Notes: a model not told the origin generated them from the sequence alone. 64,000 nucleotides of DNA from Salinibacterium sp. (GCA_019638845.1 JAHBSZ010000002.1:558001-622000); one strand, 5' to 3'. Counted from the stretch's first letter, positions 1 to 8,755 are shown. Numbers and translations are program-made.

Positions 1-216
1 TTGAACACCGAGCCCGACTTGTGCCGGGTTGCTTCCTCCCGCCTCGGTTTGCGGCCCGCTCGCGCCACGCGTGAGTTGGGAGAGGGTGTCTTGGAATTGG
101 GTTGCCGACGCCTTGAAGGCTGTGGTGTTGACGTTGGCGATGTTGTTACCCGTGACGTCGAGCATCGTCTGATGGGAACGCAGTCCCGAAATCGCTGAAT
201 ACAGTGCGCGAAGCAT
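1..216 (-). CDS. flgE: Flagellar hook protein FlgE, N-terminal part (runs off the window)
   Basis: The 72 visible codons start at the ATG at 214-216 and stay open to base 1, so the gene continues to the left. The protein begins MLRALYSAISGLRSHQ and then carries the rod/hook signature VTGNNIANVNTTAFKAS, the N-terminal helix shared by FlgE, FlgF and FlgG proteins. FlgE polymerises into the hook after export by the flagellar type III system. Identity as FlgE rather than another rod/hook paralogue comes from its place directly after fliK and flgD (23 bases after flgD). A GAAAGG Shine-Dalgarno-like stretch precedes the start. It is the last visible gene of the flgB operon. Confidence 0.9.
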   Translation of the reverse strand, partial: MLRALYSAISGLRSHQTMLDVTGNNIANVNTTAFKASATQFQDTLSQLTRGASGPQTEAGGSNPAQVGLGVQ

Positions 217-239
217 GATGAGCCTTTCGTTGGGTGGAG

Positions 240-671
240 CTAGGAAGCGGTGGTGACGCCAGAGATGACGTCGAGACGGACTGACTTGTCGCCGATGGTG
301 ACGGTGGGGATGGAGTCGGCGAACGACACGGAGGTGGCAATTCCCTTTTGCTGCGTGCCATCCGAGTCGATGTAGCCGACCTCTTTTCCGATAAGTCCGG
401 AGGCGGCCATTCGCATCTGCAGCGAGAACGACTCTTGCGAGAGGTTCGACATGGTGGTGAGTTGCTCCATGCTCGCGAGCTGGGCGGTTTGGGTCATCAT
501 CGCGTTGGTGTCCATGGGTGAGCTGGGGTCTTGAGCGCGAAGCTGCGCGACGAGAAGTTGCAGAAACATCTCGCCGTCCATCTTTTGCTTGGATGCGTTG
601 GTCACCGAGCTTGCCGATGCCGGAACCTGCACGCTGCTGTTGGCAACGATGGAGTCAATGGCGTTGGTCAT
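240..671 (-). CDS. flgD: Flagellar hook assembly (capping) protein FlgD
   Basis: 143 residues. FlgD caps the growing hook outside the cell and is needed for FlgE polymerisation. The conserved N-terminal export and capping region is clear: MDGEMFLQLLVAQLRAQDP, then a stretch ending MTQTAQLASMEQLTTM. The rest is a short Ig-like C-terminal part; the protein is shorter than the roughly 220-residue enterobacterial form, as in many Gram-positives. The start ATG at 669-671 has AAAGGA 5 bases upstream. It lies 25 bases after fliK and 23 before flgE, the usual fliK-flgD-flgE order. Confidence 0.93.
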   Translation of the reverse strand: MTNAIDSIVANSSVQVPASASSVTNASKQKMDGEMFLQLLVAQLRAQDPSSPMDTNAMMTQTAQLASMEQLTTMSNLSQESFSLQMRMAASGLIGKEVGYIDSDGTQQKGIATSVSFADSIPTVTIGDKSVRLDVISGVTTAS

Positions 672-696
672 GGTGTCCTTTCTGATCTATCTGGTT

Positions 697-2031
697 TCAA
701 GCGAGAACGTCGAGGCCGGTGTCGACCTGTGATGAGAGCGACGCTGTGCGGATGCCCGTGGCTGCGGCCGCGGCACCGGATTCGCTCCCGCGGAGCACTG
801 GGGTGAACTCCCGTGGAGCGTTGTCGCGCCCGGAAGGCTGGTTACCGGACGAGAGGTCGAGCGTCGCTTGACCACCGGTACCGGAAAGGTCTCGTCGCAG
901 GTCAGTCATGATCGACTTGATAGCCTCACGAGCTTGTTCGGTTGGGGCGATGAGCTCGATTCGCATGTTTTCGCCGCTCACGTGCGCACGCACGGCGACG
1001 GGGCCGAGATTGTCCGGCGTGACCTGAATGGTGATGGTATGCGTTCCGTCACCGAAGGAGCGAAGCCCCTGAATGGGACGGCTGAGCTGTCCGACGAGGT
1101 CGGGCGCCTGGGCGCGGGCCGGCGCAGCGGGAGCCGCGACCTCGTCGGGGGTCTGAAGTGCCGTCACGACGGGTGTCGCGACAGGAGTTGCCGCCACCGG
1201 GGCAGTGGCCGGGGGTGGAGTGGGCGCGACATCGGCGGATGCGGTGGCGCTGGTTGACCGGGCCGTTGTGGCCGGAGCATCCTTGGCCGAAACGGCGGAG
1301 AGTGCGCTACTGGCCGCCTCCGTCTCCGCGGCGGTCGATCCCGTCGGAGTGGTCACGAGAAGAGGAACCGGCGCCGCGACCACTACGGGAACGCCATCCG
1401 CAAGGGGCGCGGCGACAGCAGCGCTGCCGTCGGTGCTGGCGGCCGCATCCGCGTCATCGGCCTTTGTAGGTTTCGTCTTCGTCTCGACGACAGCGTCGGA
1501 GGTAGCAACTGCGGCGGCCGCCGGGGCGATCGAGCCGTCGAGTGCTGCCGCCAAAGCGACGGGCGAGCCCTCGACGGGGACTGTCGGTGCCGATGTGCTC
1601 ACCCCGCTCGTGGCGGCGGCGGGCGCGGGTTCTGTCCCGTCCGACACCACAGCGGTCGCCACAAGGTCGGGGGTCACCGCTGTGGTGATCGCGGTGGCTG
1701 TCGGTGCCGCATCCGGTGTCTCCGCGGCTGTCGCATCCGCCAGCGTGGGCGTCGCCGTCGAGGTTGGCGACGATTCCGGCGCAACAACAATGGAGAGCGC
1801 GGGGGTGGTGGCAGCGGGTAGTGACGCCTCCCCCGTCGTCGTAGAGGCGGTCGTCGATGCGGATGACGTCGTGGCGGCGGGCGAAGCAGAGACCGTCGAA
1901 TCGACAAGCGACGACACGGCACTGTCGAACTCCGCAGCGAAGAGAGCCGGATCGGTGGACTCTCCCTTGGCGCTCGACCCGGACGTGTCGGGGGCGACCG
2001 ACGCGGGGGCGCTCGGGGCGACGGTGCTCAT
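697..2031 (-). CDS. fliK: Flagellar hook-length control protein FliK
   Basis: 444 residues. FliK is the secreted ruler that stops hook growth and switches the export gate to filament substrates. The first roughly 300 residues are very rich in Ala, Thr, Ser and Pro, a low-complexity ruler. The C-terminal domain (about 315-400) has the Flg_hook signature: ITIQVTPDNLGPVAVRAHV, then ENMRIELIAPTEQAREAI. The ATG start overlaps the TGA of the upstream hydrolase gene (ATGA), indicating translational coupling. The low-complexity region produces long spurious ORFs on the other strand, which I do not accept. Confidence 0.92.
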   Translation of the reverse strand: MSTVAPSAPASVAPDTSGSSAKGESTDPALFAAEFDSAVSSLVDSTVSASPAATTSSASTTASTTTGEASLPAATTPALSIVVAPESSPTSTATPTLADATAAETPDAAPTATAITTAVTPDLVATAVVSDGTEPAPAAATSGVSTSAPTVPVEGSPVALAAALDGSIAPAAAAVATSDAVVETKTKPTKADDADAAASTDGSAAVAAPLADGVPVVVAAPVPLLVTTPTGSTAAETEAASSALSAVSAKDAPATTARSTSATASADVAPTPPPATAPVAATPVATPVVTALQTPDEVAAPAAPARAQAPDLVGQLSRPIQGLRSFGDGTHTITIQVTPDNLGPVAVRAHVSGENMRIELIAPTEQAREAIKSIMTDLRRDLSGTGGQATLDLSSGNQPSGRDNAPREFTPVLRGSESGAAAAATGIRTASLSSQVDTGLDVLA

Positions 2032-2657
2032 GAAATGCTCCTAGTCAGAATGGCGGCTTGCGCGTTGATGAGGGCCTGCAGCGCATCGGAGGTGGACATC
2101 GCGGTCGTGGACTTGGCGGGTGCGTCTGGGGCAACTCGGCGAATGGTCGCGATGTCCGAGTCGTCGAACCAGATCTTCTGTTCGGTGACCGTGCGCCCCT
2201 CAAAGGGCGCGTGAATGACGTTGCCATTGCCCGAGTAGATGACGATATGAGCGCCGCCGTCGAGCACGATGAGGTCGCCCGGCTTCGCATCGGCGAGCTT
2301 GCCGACTTCCGTGCCTGCAGTCATTTGCTCGTCCATGCTGCGACCGACGGTGATCCCGGCGTCGCCGAGTGCTTTCTGCACAAGGCCCGTGCAGTCGATT
2401 CCCGAAGAACTAGTTCCACCGAACACATACGGCACGCCCTCGTACTTCCCCGCCGCCGCGACAATTCCTGCGCCGGTCGCGGTGGTGGTGCTCGCCTGAT
2501 TCGCCTCGTCTTGGGCTTGAAGGGCTGCGATGAGTTTCGCAAAGAGCTCCTGCGACGTTGAGGTACTCGTCGTCGTCGCACTGGCGCGGCCCGCGAGTTG
2601 ATCAAACGTGGTCTGGATGCGCTGGATCGAGACCATCGAATCGGTGGTGACGGTCAC
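2028..2657 (-). CDS. NlpC/P60 family peptidoglycan hydrolase inside the flagellar operon
   Basis: 209 residues from a GTG (2655-2657) that overlaps the fliJ stop as GTGA and follows GGGGAGGG. The N-terminal 70 residues are helical and Ser/Thr rich (LFAKLIAALQAQDEANQ). The C-terminal NlpC/P60 domain has the catalytic Cys in GIDCTGLVQKAL, the His in GGAHIVIYSG and a third polar site at HAPFEG. Such enzymes cut peptide bonds in the cell-wall stem peptide. There is no signal peptide, so export through the flagellar apparatus itself is likely. By position it is the probable replacement for FlgJ-type muramidases, opening the wall for the rod; that role is inference. Confidence 0.85.
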   Translation of the reverse strand: MTVTTDSMVSIQRIQTTFDQLAGRASATTTSTSTSQELFAKLIAALQAQDEANQASTTTATGAGIVAAAGKYEGVPYVFGGTSSSGIDCTGLVQKALGDAGITVGRSMDEQMTAGTEVGKLADAKPGDLIVLDGGAHIVIYSGNGNVIHAPFEGRTVTEQKIWFDDSDIATIRRVAPDAPAKSTTAMSTSDALQALINAQAAILTRSIS

Positions 2658-3088
2658 TGTTCGCCCTCCCCATTCGCTACATGCCACGCTCGCGACGACA
2701 GGTCATCGAGCAGCAGCTGTTCGTCGCGCAGTTCTTCGGCGCGCTTTCGCTCTTCGAACCTCTCCTCGAGCTTCTCGAACCCGAGCGACTTGCGGTGGGC
2801 ATCCGAGTGCGCGGCGACAGCCTTGTCGACCTCCGCAGCGTTTGCCTTGTCGACCTCGCCGAGCTCCGAGAGCATGCTCGCGGACGACGCGCGCGTTGCC
2901 GCTATCGACGCCAGTGACGCATGGGCGGTCGGATCTTCATGGCCTTCGGCAAGCGTTCGGCGAATCCGTCGAGTACGGGCAAGGCCCACCGCTTCGCGAT
3001 CGCGGGCTGAGTTGAGTTCCGCCGCGCGCTGGTCTTCTTCCAGTTTGCGCAGGCGAAGGAGTCCCGCGAGTGAGAACTGGGCGCTCAT
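2654..3088 (-). CDS. fliJ: Flagellar export chaperone-like protein FliJ
   Basis: 144 residues from the ATG at 3086-3088, which overlaps the fliI stop (ATGA). The protein is an almost continuous charged helix beginning MSAQFSLAGLLRLRKLEEDQ, with heptad-like runs to the C-terminus, the two-helix coiled-coil look of FliJ/YscO stalk proteins. FliJ inserts in the centre of the FliI hexamer and links ATP hydrolysis to the export gate. Sequence identity in this family is always low, so the call leans on length, coiled coil and the fliG-fliH-fliI-fliJ order. A longer upstream reading would run into fliI and is not supported. Confidence 0.85.
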   Translation of the reverse strand: MSAQFSLAGLLRLRKLEEDQRAAELNSARDREAVGLARTRRIRRTLAEGHEDPTAHASLASIAATRASSASMLSELGEVDKANAAEVDKAVAAHSDAHRKSLGFEKLEERFEERKRAEELRDEQLLLDDLSSRAWHVANGEGEQ

Positions 3089-4410
3089 GCGGCAGCCCCA
3101 CTCTCGAACATGCTGGTGATACGCGCGAGACGAGCCCACGCTTCGTCTTGTGGGGTGAGGTCGTGCATGTCCTGCTGCAGGAAGCGCGCGATCTCCGCCT
3201 GATGACCGACCGCGGCGTCGACGAGCGGGTTGGATCCCGGCTGGTACGCACCCACGTCGAGCAGGTCCTGTGCACTCATGCGGGCGGCAAGCACCTTCTT
3301 GAGGGATGCCGCGACGGCACGATTCTCGGGGGAGGAAACACGCGACGCCACCCGGGAGACTGACGCCAGTACGTCGATCGCCGGAAAGTGACCCGCGAGC
3401 GCGAGTTTGCGGTCGAGCACGACGTGGCCGTCGAGAATCGAACGGACGGCGTCTGCGATGGGTTCGTTGTGGTCGTCGCCCTCGACAAGAACCGTGTACA
3501 TGCCTGTGATCGAACCGAATTCGGCGGTTCCCGCGCGCTCGAGGAGGCGCCCGAGGAGTCCGAATACCGATGGTGGGTAGCCGCGAGTCGCGGGGGGCTC
3601 ACCGACCGACAAGCCGATCTCACGTTGAGCGAATGCGACTCGGGTGAGCGAGTCCATCATGAGCATGACGTGTGAGCCCTGGTCTCGGAACGATTCGGCG
3701 ATTCGGGTGGCGGTGAACGCGGCGCGCACCCGGAGCAGGGCGGGTGCATCCGCAGTCGAGACGACGACCACTGAACGGGCGAGCCCCTCTTCGCCCAAGT
3801 CATCGTCGAGGAATTCGCGAACCTCACGACCTCGCTCACCTACGAGGGCGATGACAGACAGTTCGGCGTCGGAACCACGCGCGATCATCGACATCAGCGA
3901 TGACTTACCCACGCCGGAACCGGCAAATAGGCCCATCCGTTGGCCCCTGCCCACGGTAGCGAGGGTGTCGAGCGCGCGCACTCCCAGCGACAGCGGTGTG
4001 TCGATCCGAGCGCGATCCATTGCCGAGGGTACTTCGTTGTCGACTGGCACCCACGCGTCAGCGACGAGCGGCCCCTTACCGTCGATGGGTCGACCCATGC
4101 CGTCGAGCACGCGACCGAGCAATCCGTGACCGGTCGGTACCAGCATCCGGGTGCGGCGAGTACGGACAGGTGTACCCGCGGCAAGGTTCTCGACCGGATC
4201 GAGGAGCATCGTCGTAAGCACTCCGGTCGCCACCGCAACCACCTCCGCGCGCGCGGACTCGCCAATCACAACGACATCGCCAATGCTGGCTTCGAGGCCT
4301 CTTACGTCGATACGCAGGCCGGCAACCGAGGTGACGGAGCCGACGCGCTCGGGGCGCGCCGCCTCCAGCATGGCGTCAAGGCGCGCGGGCCTGAAGATCG
4401 TGGCGGTCAT
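3085..4410 (-). CDS. fliI: Flagellum-specific ATPase FliI
   Basis: 441 residues, the usual family length. FliI is the hexameric F1-beta-like ATPase of flagellar type III export, on the cytoplasmic face of the basal body. The Walker A motif FAGSGVGKSSLM lies around residue 163; Walker B is VMLMMDSLTRVAFAQREI, and the family signature PPATRGYPPSVF follows. The gene is coupled to fliH upstream (4-base overlap at 4407-4410) and fliJ downstream, so the whole FliH-FliI-FliJ ATPase complex is translated as a unit. Confidence 0.97.
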   Translation of the reverse strand: MTATIFRPARLDAMLEAARPERVGSVTSVAGLRIDVRGLEASIGDVVVIGESARAEVVAVATGVLTTMLLDPVENLAAGTPVRTRRTRMLVPTGHGLLGRVLDGMGRPIDGKGPLVADAWVPVDNEVPSAMDRARIDTPLSLGVRALDTLATVGRGQRMGLFAGSGVGKSSLMSMIARGSDAELSVIALVGERGREVREFLDDDLGEEGLARSVVVVSTADAPALLRVRAAFTATRIAESFRDQGSHVMLMMDSLTRVAFAQREIGLSVGEPPATRGYPPSVFGLLGRLLERAGTAEFGSITGMYTVLVEGDDHNEPIADAVRSILDGHVVLDRKLALAGHFPAIDVLASVSRVASRVSSPENRAVAASLKKVLAARMSAQDLLDVGAYQPGSNPLVDAAVGHQAEIARFLQQDMHDLTPQDEAWARLARITSMFESGAAA

Positions 4411-5003
4411 GCTGCACTCTCCGTGAGCGCTGCCCGCGCGCGCTGGAGCGAGGCGGAAACCCGAGCGTCGATCGAACCGTGACTCAGGTCGATGACGGCG
4501 TCGCCCGGGTCGAGCGAGTAGTCGGCGACGATTTCGACGCCAGGGCTCGTGCGGCCGTCCGCGAGGATGATGGCGACGTCCTGGGGGTTCAGACGCACCA
4601 CGCTTCCCGCGGGAACGGCGTCGGTGGTGGCCCGCTCCAGCGCAGTGCGTGCCGAGCCGTCACCGGTCGCAAGTTCATGCCCGACGATCACCTCGGCCAG
4701 TTCCATCGCCGCGGATGCGATCGACGCATCGATGGACTGCAACACAGGCACCTGCCGTGCGCGATAGTCCTCAGCAGCGCGAGCGAGAGCCTCAAGTGCC
4801 GACCCGATCTGGTCGCGTGCGCGCTCGGCGGCCTCAGCCGCCTCCCTGGTCAGGGAGTCTCGAAGCTCGGCAATCTCCGCATCGGCTTGCTTCCGGCCCG
4901 CAGCGTAGCCCGCGGCGTGTCCGCGGATGCTGTCGCGCTCGCCACCGCCCTGGCCGGGTATTGCGGGGAAGCTCAGGGGCGCGAAGGCAGGTTCAGTCGG
5001 CAT
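4407..5003 (-). CDS. fliH: Flagellar assembly protein FliH
   Basis: 198 residues if translation starts at the ATG at 5001-5003, which has GAGGG eight bases upstream; a GTG nine bases earlier is possible. FliH dimers act as the peripheral stalk that tethers and restrains FliI. Visible are an Ala/Glu/Arg-rich helical middle (AAEAAERARDQIGSALEALA, about 55-80) and a C-terminal domain resembling the V-ATPase E subunit fold, with VRLNPQDVAIIL. Family identity is weak, so the position between fliG and fliI carries weight. Confidence 0.88.
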   Translation of the reverse strand: MPTEPAFAPLSFPAIPGQGGGERDSIRGHAAGYAAGRKQADAEIAELRDSLTREAAEAAERARDQIGSALEALARAAEDYRARQVPVLQSIDASIASAAMELAEVIVGHELATGDGSARTALERATTDAVPAGSVVRLNPQDVAIILADGRTSPGVEIVADYSLDPGDAVIDLSHGSIDARVSASLQRARAALTESAA

Positions 5004-6027
5004 CGGGTACACCCTCGCCCTCGTCCGTACCCTCGTCGTCCGTCACCTCTTTGACTGCGATGGCTCCGGACGATTCGAGTTCGCGCATCGCCTTGACGAT
5101 CTCCGAGCGCGCCTCGACGACTGCCGACTTTCGCACCTTGCTGAGCAACGAGATCTCGTCGTCGAGCAATTCACGGTTGCGCTCAGACATGTTCGCGCGA
5201 ACGAGCTCGGCTACCGCGGGGTCGGCCTCGTGCAACGCCACGGCGAGCGCGGCCGCGTCGAGCCCACGGATGATCTGCTGCACGTCTCGGTCCTCGAACT
5301 TCACCAGGTCGCCGAAGTTGAGCATCCGGGAGCGCATCTCCTCGGCGAGCTGCGGGTCGCGCCGCTCGATCTCTTCGAGGAGTTCGTACTCGGCCGCCAC
5401 GTCAGAGCGCTTGACGATGTCCACGAGGGGCTGTACACCGCCGGTGATCTCCGTCGAGTCCGCGGGCATCACGGCCGAACGAATGCGCTGCCGGAGCGTC
5501 TCCGCCACGATTTCGACGATCTCGGGGCTGGGAGTTCCCATGGTGGCGAGAGCCTGCGCGATATCGGCCCGGATGCTCGTGGTGAAGGTACCCAACACGT
5601 GTGAGGCGACTTCGGGCCGGAGGTGGGCAAGCACGAGGGAGATGGTGCCGGGGGCTTCACCTTCGAGTACGCGGGACACATGCGAGGGGTCGATGGTATC
5701 CATGAACTCGAACGAGTGGCCCCCGGCAGCGGACGTCGCTCGGTCGATAAGACCGGCTGCACGTTCTTCGCCGAACGCTGTTTCCAACAGGGTGGCTGCG
5801 GCGTCGCGACCACCTCGAGCATCCGTACGCCCGGTTCGGGTCCTGGCGTGGAACTCTGTGATCGCCGCCTCGGCGTGACCTTCCTCTACTTTTCGCAGTC
5901 GAATGATCTCGGCCGCGATCTCCTCGGCTTCCGCTTCGGAGAACTGCCGCATGACTTGAGCCGCATGAGCCTGCGACATCTGCATGATGACGAGTGCCGC
6001 CGTCTCCATGCCGGTCATGGTGCTCAC
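4993..6027 (-). CDS. fliG: Flagellar motor switch protein FliG
   Basis: 344 residues, normal length. FliG sits on the MS ring and receives torque from the MotA stator. N-terminal, middle and C-terminal domains are all present. The middle domain has an EHPQ-like segment IERRDPQLAEEM followed by an MFxF-like MLNFGDLVKFEDRDVQQI. The C-terminal torque helix contains the charged run MSERNRELLDDEI. The start is a GTG overlapping the fliF stop (GTGA). The gene continues straight into fliH. Confidence 0.95.
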   Translation of the reverse strand: MSTMTGMETAALVIMQMSQAHAAQVMRQFSEAEAEEIAAEIIRLRKVEEGHAEAAITEFHARTRTGRTDARGGRDAAATLLETAFGEERAAGLIDRATSAAGGHSFEFMDTIDPSHVSRVLEGEAPGTISLVLAHLRPEVASHVLGTFTTSIRADIAQALATMGTPSPEIVEIVAETLRQRIRSAVMPADSTEITGGVQPLVDIVKRSDVAAEYELLEEIERRDPQLAEEMRSRMLNFGDLVKFEDRDVQQIIRGLDAAALAVALHEADPAVAELVRANMSERNRELLDDEISLLSKVRKSAVVEARSEIVKAMRELESSGAIAVKEVTDDEGTDEGEGVPDAD

Positions 6028-7658
6028 GCACGGCTCCTGTCATCCATCAAGGTGCGGAGGTGGTCAGCCATACGCTCGGGGCTCGACGCCGCGAGGTTAT
6101 CGATCTCCTGGCGCATGCGCTCGACTCCCGGTTCATCAAGAGACGGACCGAAGTCTGCAAATGCGGAGGGGCCAGCGACGAGAGGCTGCGTGGGAGGCAA
6201 TACGCCCGCGGCGGCAGCCGCGTCGATAGCCTGCGCCTGACCGGGCTCGAGCGTGTCACGCACCTGGGTCATCTCGCCCAGATCCTTCTCCGCCTGCTTG
6301 TCCCTGCGCTTGCGGTAGCCGCGAATCCCACTCATGAGGATGATGAGAACGATAATCGCGCCGGCCACGGGCACTGACGTCGTGACGATCTGGGTGATGC
6401 TGCTCTGTAGCTCTGACGCGCGAGCTTCTTCGAGCGCGGAAGCTGCGGTCCCGCTGTCCACCTTTGCGAAGGTGACGAGTTCGACCTTGACCGCGTCGCC
6501 GCGTGTTTCGTCGATTCCGGCGGCAGCGGCCACGAGCCCCTCGAGCATCGCCGTGGTCATGCCGGTCGCGGCATCCTTGTCGATAGCAACAGACACCGTC
6601 TGGCGTTCAATATCGCCCGCGGGTATCTGAGTCGTTTCGGTGACCTTGTTGATCGCATTGGTGCGATTCGTCGTCTCGTTGGTATAGGTTCCATCGCCGG
6701 TCGCTGTGGTCGGAACTGCGATGCTGTCGGCCCCGAGCACGCCGGTACCTGCGCCCGTTCCGGTCCCGGTGTAGTCCTGTTTGGTCGTCGATTCTTGCAG
6801 GGCCGGTCCGCCCTCCGGGGTCGTGAAGGTCTCTTCGACCCGCTGGCCCGAAGCTAGATTCATGCTCGCCGCCACCACCACTGTCGCCTTGCCGACACCG
6901 ACCACACGATCGAGCATCGACTGCACCGCCGAGCGCACCCGATCCTCGTAGGTCGAGACCTGTTGGTCGGAACTTCCGGTGGCGCCCGTGCCTACTGCGG
7001 ATAGCACGGTGCCGTCGGCCGATACGACGGACACATTCTCAGGGGTAAGCCCGTCGACGGAAGCGGCTGTCAGGTGGGTGATCGCCTGAACCTGGTCCGC
7101 TGTGAGGTGTACTCCGGAGTCGGTATCGACGAAAACGGAAGCAGTCGGATCTTGCTTCTGGGACACGAACACCGACTGCTCGGGGATCGCGAGCTTGACC
7201 GACGCCGTTCGTACTCCCTTGATCGACTCGATGGTCGACGCGAGTTCGCCTTCGATCGCACGCTTGTAGGTCACCGACTGCTGGAATTCAGACGCCGTAA
7301 CACCCATCGCGTCCAGCAGGGCATACCCGCCATTGGCAAGACTCGGAAGGCCGGCGGCCGCGGCCTTGAGGCGGGCCGCGTTGACTTCGGAATCGGGAAC
7401 CAGGATCGTCTGGCCGCCGTCGGTGAGCTGGTATGGCACCCCGGCCGAGTCGAGTTGGTCGACGATCGCGCTCGCATCCGAACCGCTCAGCCCAGAAAAC
7501 AGCGGCGAATACGTCGAGCGCGTGAACCAGGCACCGAGGGCAATTGCGCCGACCACGACAACCGCGACACCGATGATGGCGATGGTCCTCTGGCCGACAG
7601 TGAACTCCCGTAGCGCGTGGGTGATCCGGCCGAACGCGGCGGAGACTTCCTTGGGCAT
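6024..7658 (-). CDS. fliF: Flagellar MS-ring protein FliF
   Basis: 544 residues. FliF forms the membrane ring on which the rod, switch and export gate assemble. There is a transmembrane helix near residues 27-47 (IAIIGVAVVVVGAIALGAWF) and a second near 435-455 (VPVAGAIIVLIILMSGI). Between them is the periplasmic-type ring domain with the conserved SVTYKRAIEGELASTI and the KLAIPEQSVF segment. The C-terminal tail ends in the FliG-binding region. The ATG shares one base with the fliE stop (TGATG). Confidence 0.96.
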   Translation of the reverse strand: MPKEVSAAFGRITHALREFTVGQRTIAIIGVAVVVVGAIALGAWFTRSTYSPLFSGLSGSDASAIVDQLDSAGVPYQLTDGGQTILVPDSEVNAARLKAAAAGLPSLANGGYALLDAMGVTASEFQQSVTYKRAIEGELASTIESIKGVRTASVKLAIPEQSVFVSQKQDPTASVFVDTDSGVHLTADQVQAITHLTAASVDGLTPENVSVVSADGTVLSAVGTGATGSSDQQVSTYEDRVRSAVQSMLDRVVGVGKATVVVAASMNLASGQRVEETFTTPEGGPALQESTTKQDYTGTGTGAGTGVLGADSIAVPTTATGDGTYTNETTNRTNAINKVTETTQIPAGDIERQTVSVAIDKDAATGMTTAMLEGLVAAAAGIDETRGDAVKVELVTFAKVDSGTAASALEEARASELQSSITQIVTTSVPVAGAIIVLIILMSGIRGYRKRRDKQAEKDLGEMTQVRDTLEPGQAQAIDAAAAAGVLPPTQPLVAGPSAFADFGPSLDEPGVERMRQEIDNLAASSPERMADHLRTLMDDRSRA

Positions 7659-7966
7659 CAGGCCTGCATTCTCATGATCTCGTTGAACGCCTCAATGCCC
7701 TTGTTTCGCACGGTCGCAACGACTTCCATCGTCACTTGTGCGCGGGTGGCTGCGATGGTGGCTTGGTGGATGTCATTGAGATCCCCGGTCACCGCCTTTA
7801 CCGCCAGCGAATCGGAGGTTGACTGAAGCTGCTGCAGGTTGTCCACCGCGCCAGCGAGGGTGGACCCGAAGTCTGTGCCCGCCCCCGCAGTACCCTGCGT
7901 CCCCTGCGTGCCCGAAAGATACGTCGTCGGGGAGACGCCGGACACTGCACCGATGGGGATAACCAC
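7658..7966 (-). CDS. fliE: Flagellar hook-basal body adaptor protein FliE
   Basis: 102 residues, the standard size. FliE joins the MS ring to the proximal rod and is the first exported rod component. The C-terminal half carries the family pattern DLNDIHQATIAATRAQVTME and ends FNEIMRMQA. The first 35 residues are Gly/Thr rich and poorly conserved. The start is a GTG whose G is shared with the TAG of flgC (TAGTG). Confidence 0.93.
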   Translation of the reverse strand: MVIPIGAVSGVSPTTYLSGTQGTQGTAGAGTDFGSTLAGAVDNLQQLQSTSDSLAVKAVTGDLNDIHQATIAATRAQVTMEVVATVRNKGIEAFNEIMRMQA

Positions 7967-8358
7967 TAGCTCTTGCCGATCTGAATTGCAGCCTCATAGG
8001 TGGACTTGGCTCGGTCCACGACAGCCGCGTTGGCCTCGTAGCCGCGCTGCGCCATGATCAGGTTGCCCATCTGCTGGCCAAGGTCGATGTCCGGGTAACG
8101 GACATAGCCCTCGGCATCGGCGAGCGGGTGGTTGGGTTCGTACACGAGGCGACCCTCGGACTTCGATTCAGCCGCTGCCTCGACGTAGACGCCAGTGGTT
8201 CCCTCGCCTGCTTTGGCGATGATGTAGCGCGCTTGGAACGCCTGTTCGTTTGTCGCGCGAACGGTATTGACGTTGGCGATGTTGTCCGAGATGGCATCGA
8301 GCCACTTGCGGTGGACTGTGAGCGCGGTTCCCGCGATCGCGATTGCGTCGGTGGCCAT
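7966..8358 (-). CDS. flgC: Flagellar basal-body rod protein FlgC
   Basis: 130 residues, full length. FlgC is a proximal rod subunit exported by the flagellar apparatus. Near the N-terminus is the rod signature ISDNIANVNTVRATNEQAF, and near the C-terminus the matching MGNLIMAQRGYEANAAVVD helix. The two pair into the D0 coiled coil. It follows flgB by 3 bases and overlaps fliE by one base. Confidence 0.96.
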   Translation of the reverse strand: MATDAIAIAGTALTVHRKWLDAISDNIANVNTVRATNEQAFQARYIIAKAGEGTTGVYVEAAAESKSEGRLVYEPNHPLADAEGYVRYPDIDLGQQMGNLIMAQRGYEANAAVVDRAKSTYEAAIQIGKS

Positions 8359-8361
8359 CGG

Positions 8362-8712
8362 TTACCTCATCGCCGCGCGTACGTAGTTGAACTGGGCGCT
8401 TGCGGCATTCGAAGCGAACTGAAAGCGGAGCACCGTGTCGATGTTCGAGAGGGTCTCGGTGTCGAGGTTGACGTTGTTTCCGTCGAGCCGAGTGGGGTCG
8501 AGCGACACTTTGGTGGTTGGCGCAACTTCGCCGCTGCCATTCTTGACCGAGGCAGCAAGCGCATCCTCGAAGGAGACGCGTTGGGCTTGATAACCAGGGG
8601 TGTTGACGTTCGCGATGTTGTTGGCGATGGCGCGCTGACGTGCGGCAAGACCATCCAGCGCACTGGTAAGTGCGTTCATGGTGACCGAATCGAACACGGA
8701 GTTCCGTTCCAT
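8362..8712 (-). CDS. flgB: Flagellar basal-body rod protein FlgB
   Basis: 116 residues. FlgB is a proximal rod protein and the first gene of the operon. The N-terminal rod motif reads RQRAIANNIANVNTPGYQAQ, and the short C-terminus ends FNYVRAAMR. The start ATG at 8710-8712 has no good Shine-Dalgarno sequence (GAG directly abuts it). That fits translational control through the structured leader described at 8730-8770. Transcription probably starts near 8772 from the flagellar promoter at 8779-8805. Confidence 0.94.
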   Translation of the reverse strand: MERNSVFDSVTMNALTSALDGLAARQRAIANNIANVNTPGYQAQRVSFEDALAASVKNGSGEVAPTTKVSLDPTRLDGNNVNLDTETLSNIDTVLRFQFASNAASAQFNYVRAAMR

Positions 8713-8729
8713 CTCAAGATGACAAGAAC

Positions 8730-8744
8730 GGCCGATCCGTGGCC
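8730..8744 (-). promoter_or_regulatory. Leader hairpin of flgB with ACGGA in the loop (CsrA-site-like)
   Basis: On the transcript this is GGCC-ACGGATC-GGCC: a four-pair stem holding ACGGA in the loop, about 17 bases before the flgB start. CsrA/RsmA proteins bind ANGGA displayed in a hairpin loop, with consensus near CANGGAUG. This is the second of two such hairpins in the leader. Function is inferred. Confidence 0.5.
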
Positions 8745-8755
8745 AATGGTTAAGT

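Noticed and set aside
1205-2044. 279-codon open frame on the plus strand opposite fliK
   Set aside because: Mirror of the Ala/Thr/Ser low-complexity region of fliK; no ribosome site and no family features.
4649-5878. 409-codon open frame opposite fliG and fliH
   Set aside because: Arg/Ser-rich shadow; the minus-strand flagellar genes are certain.
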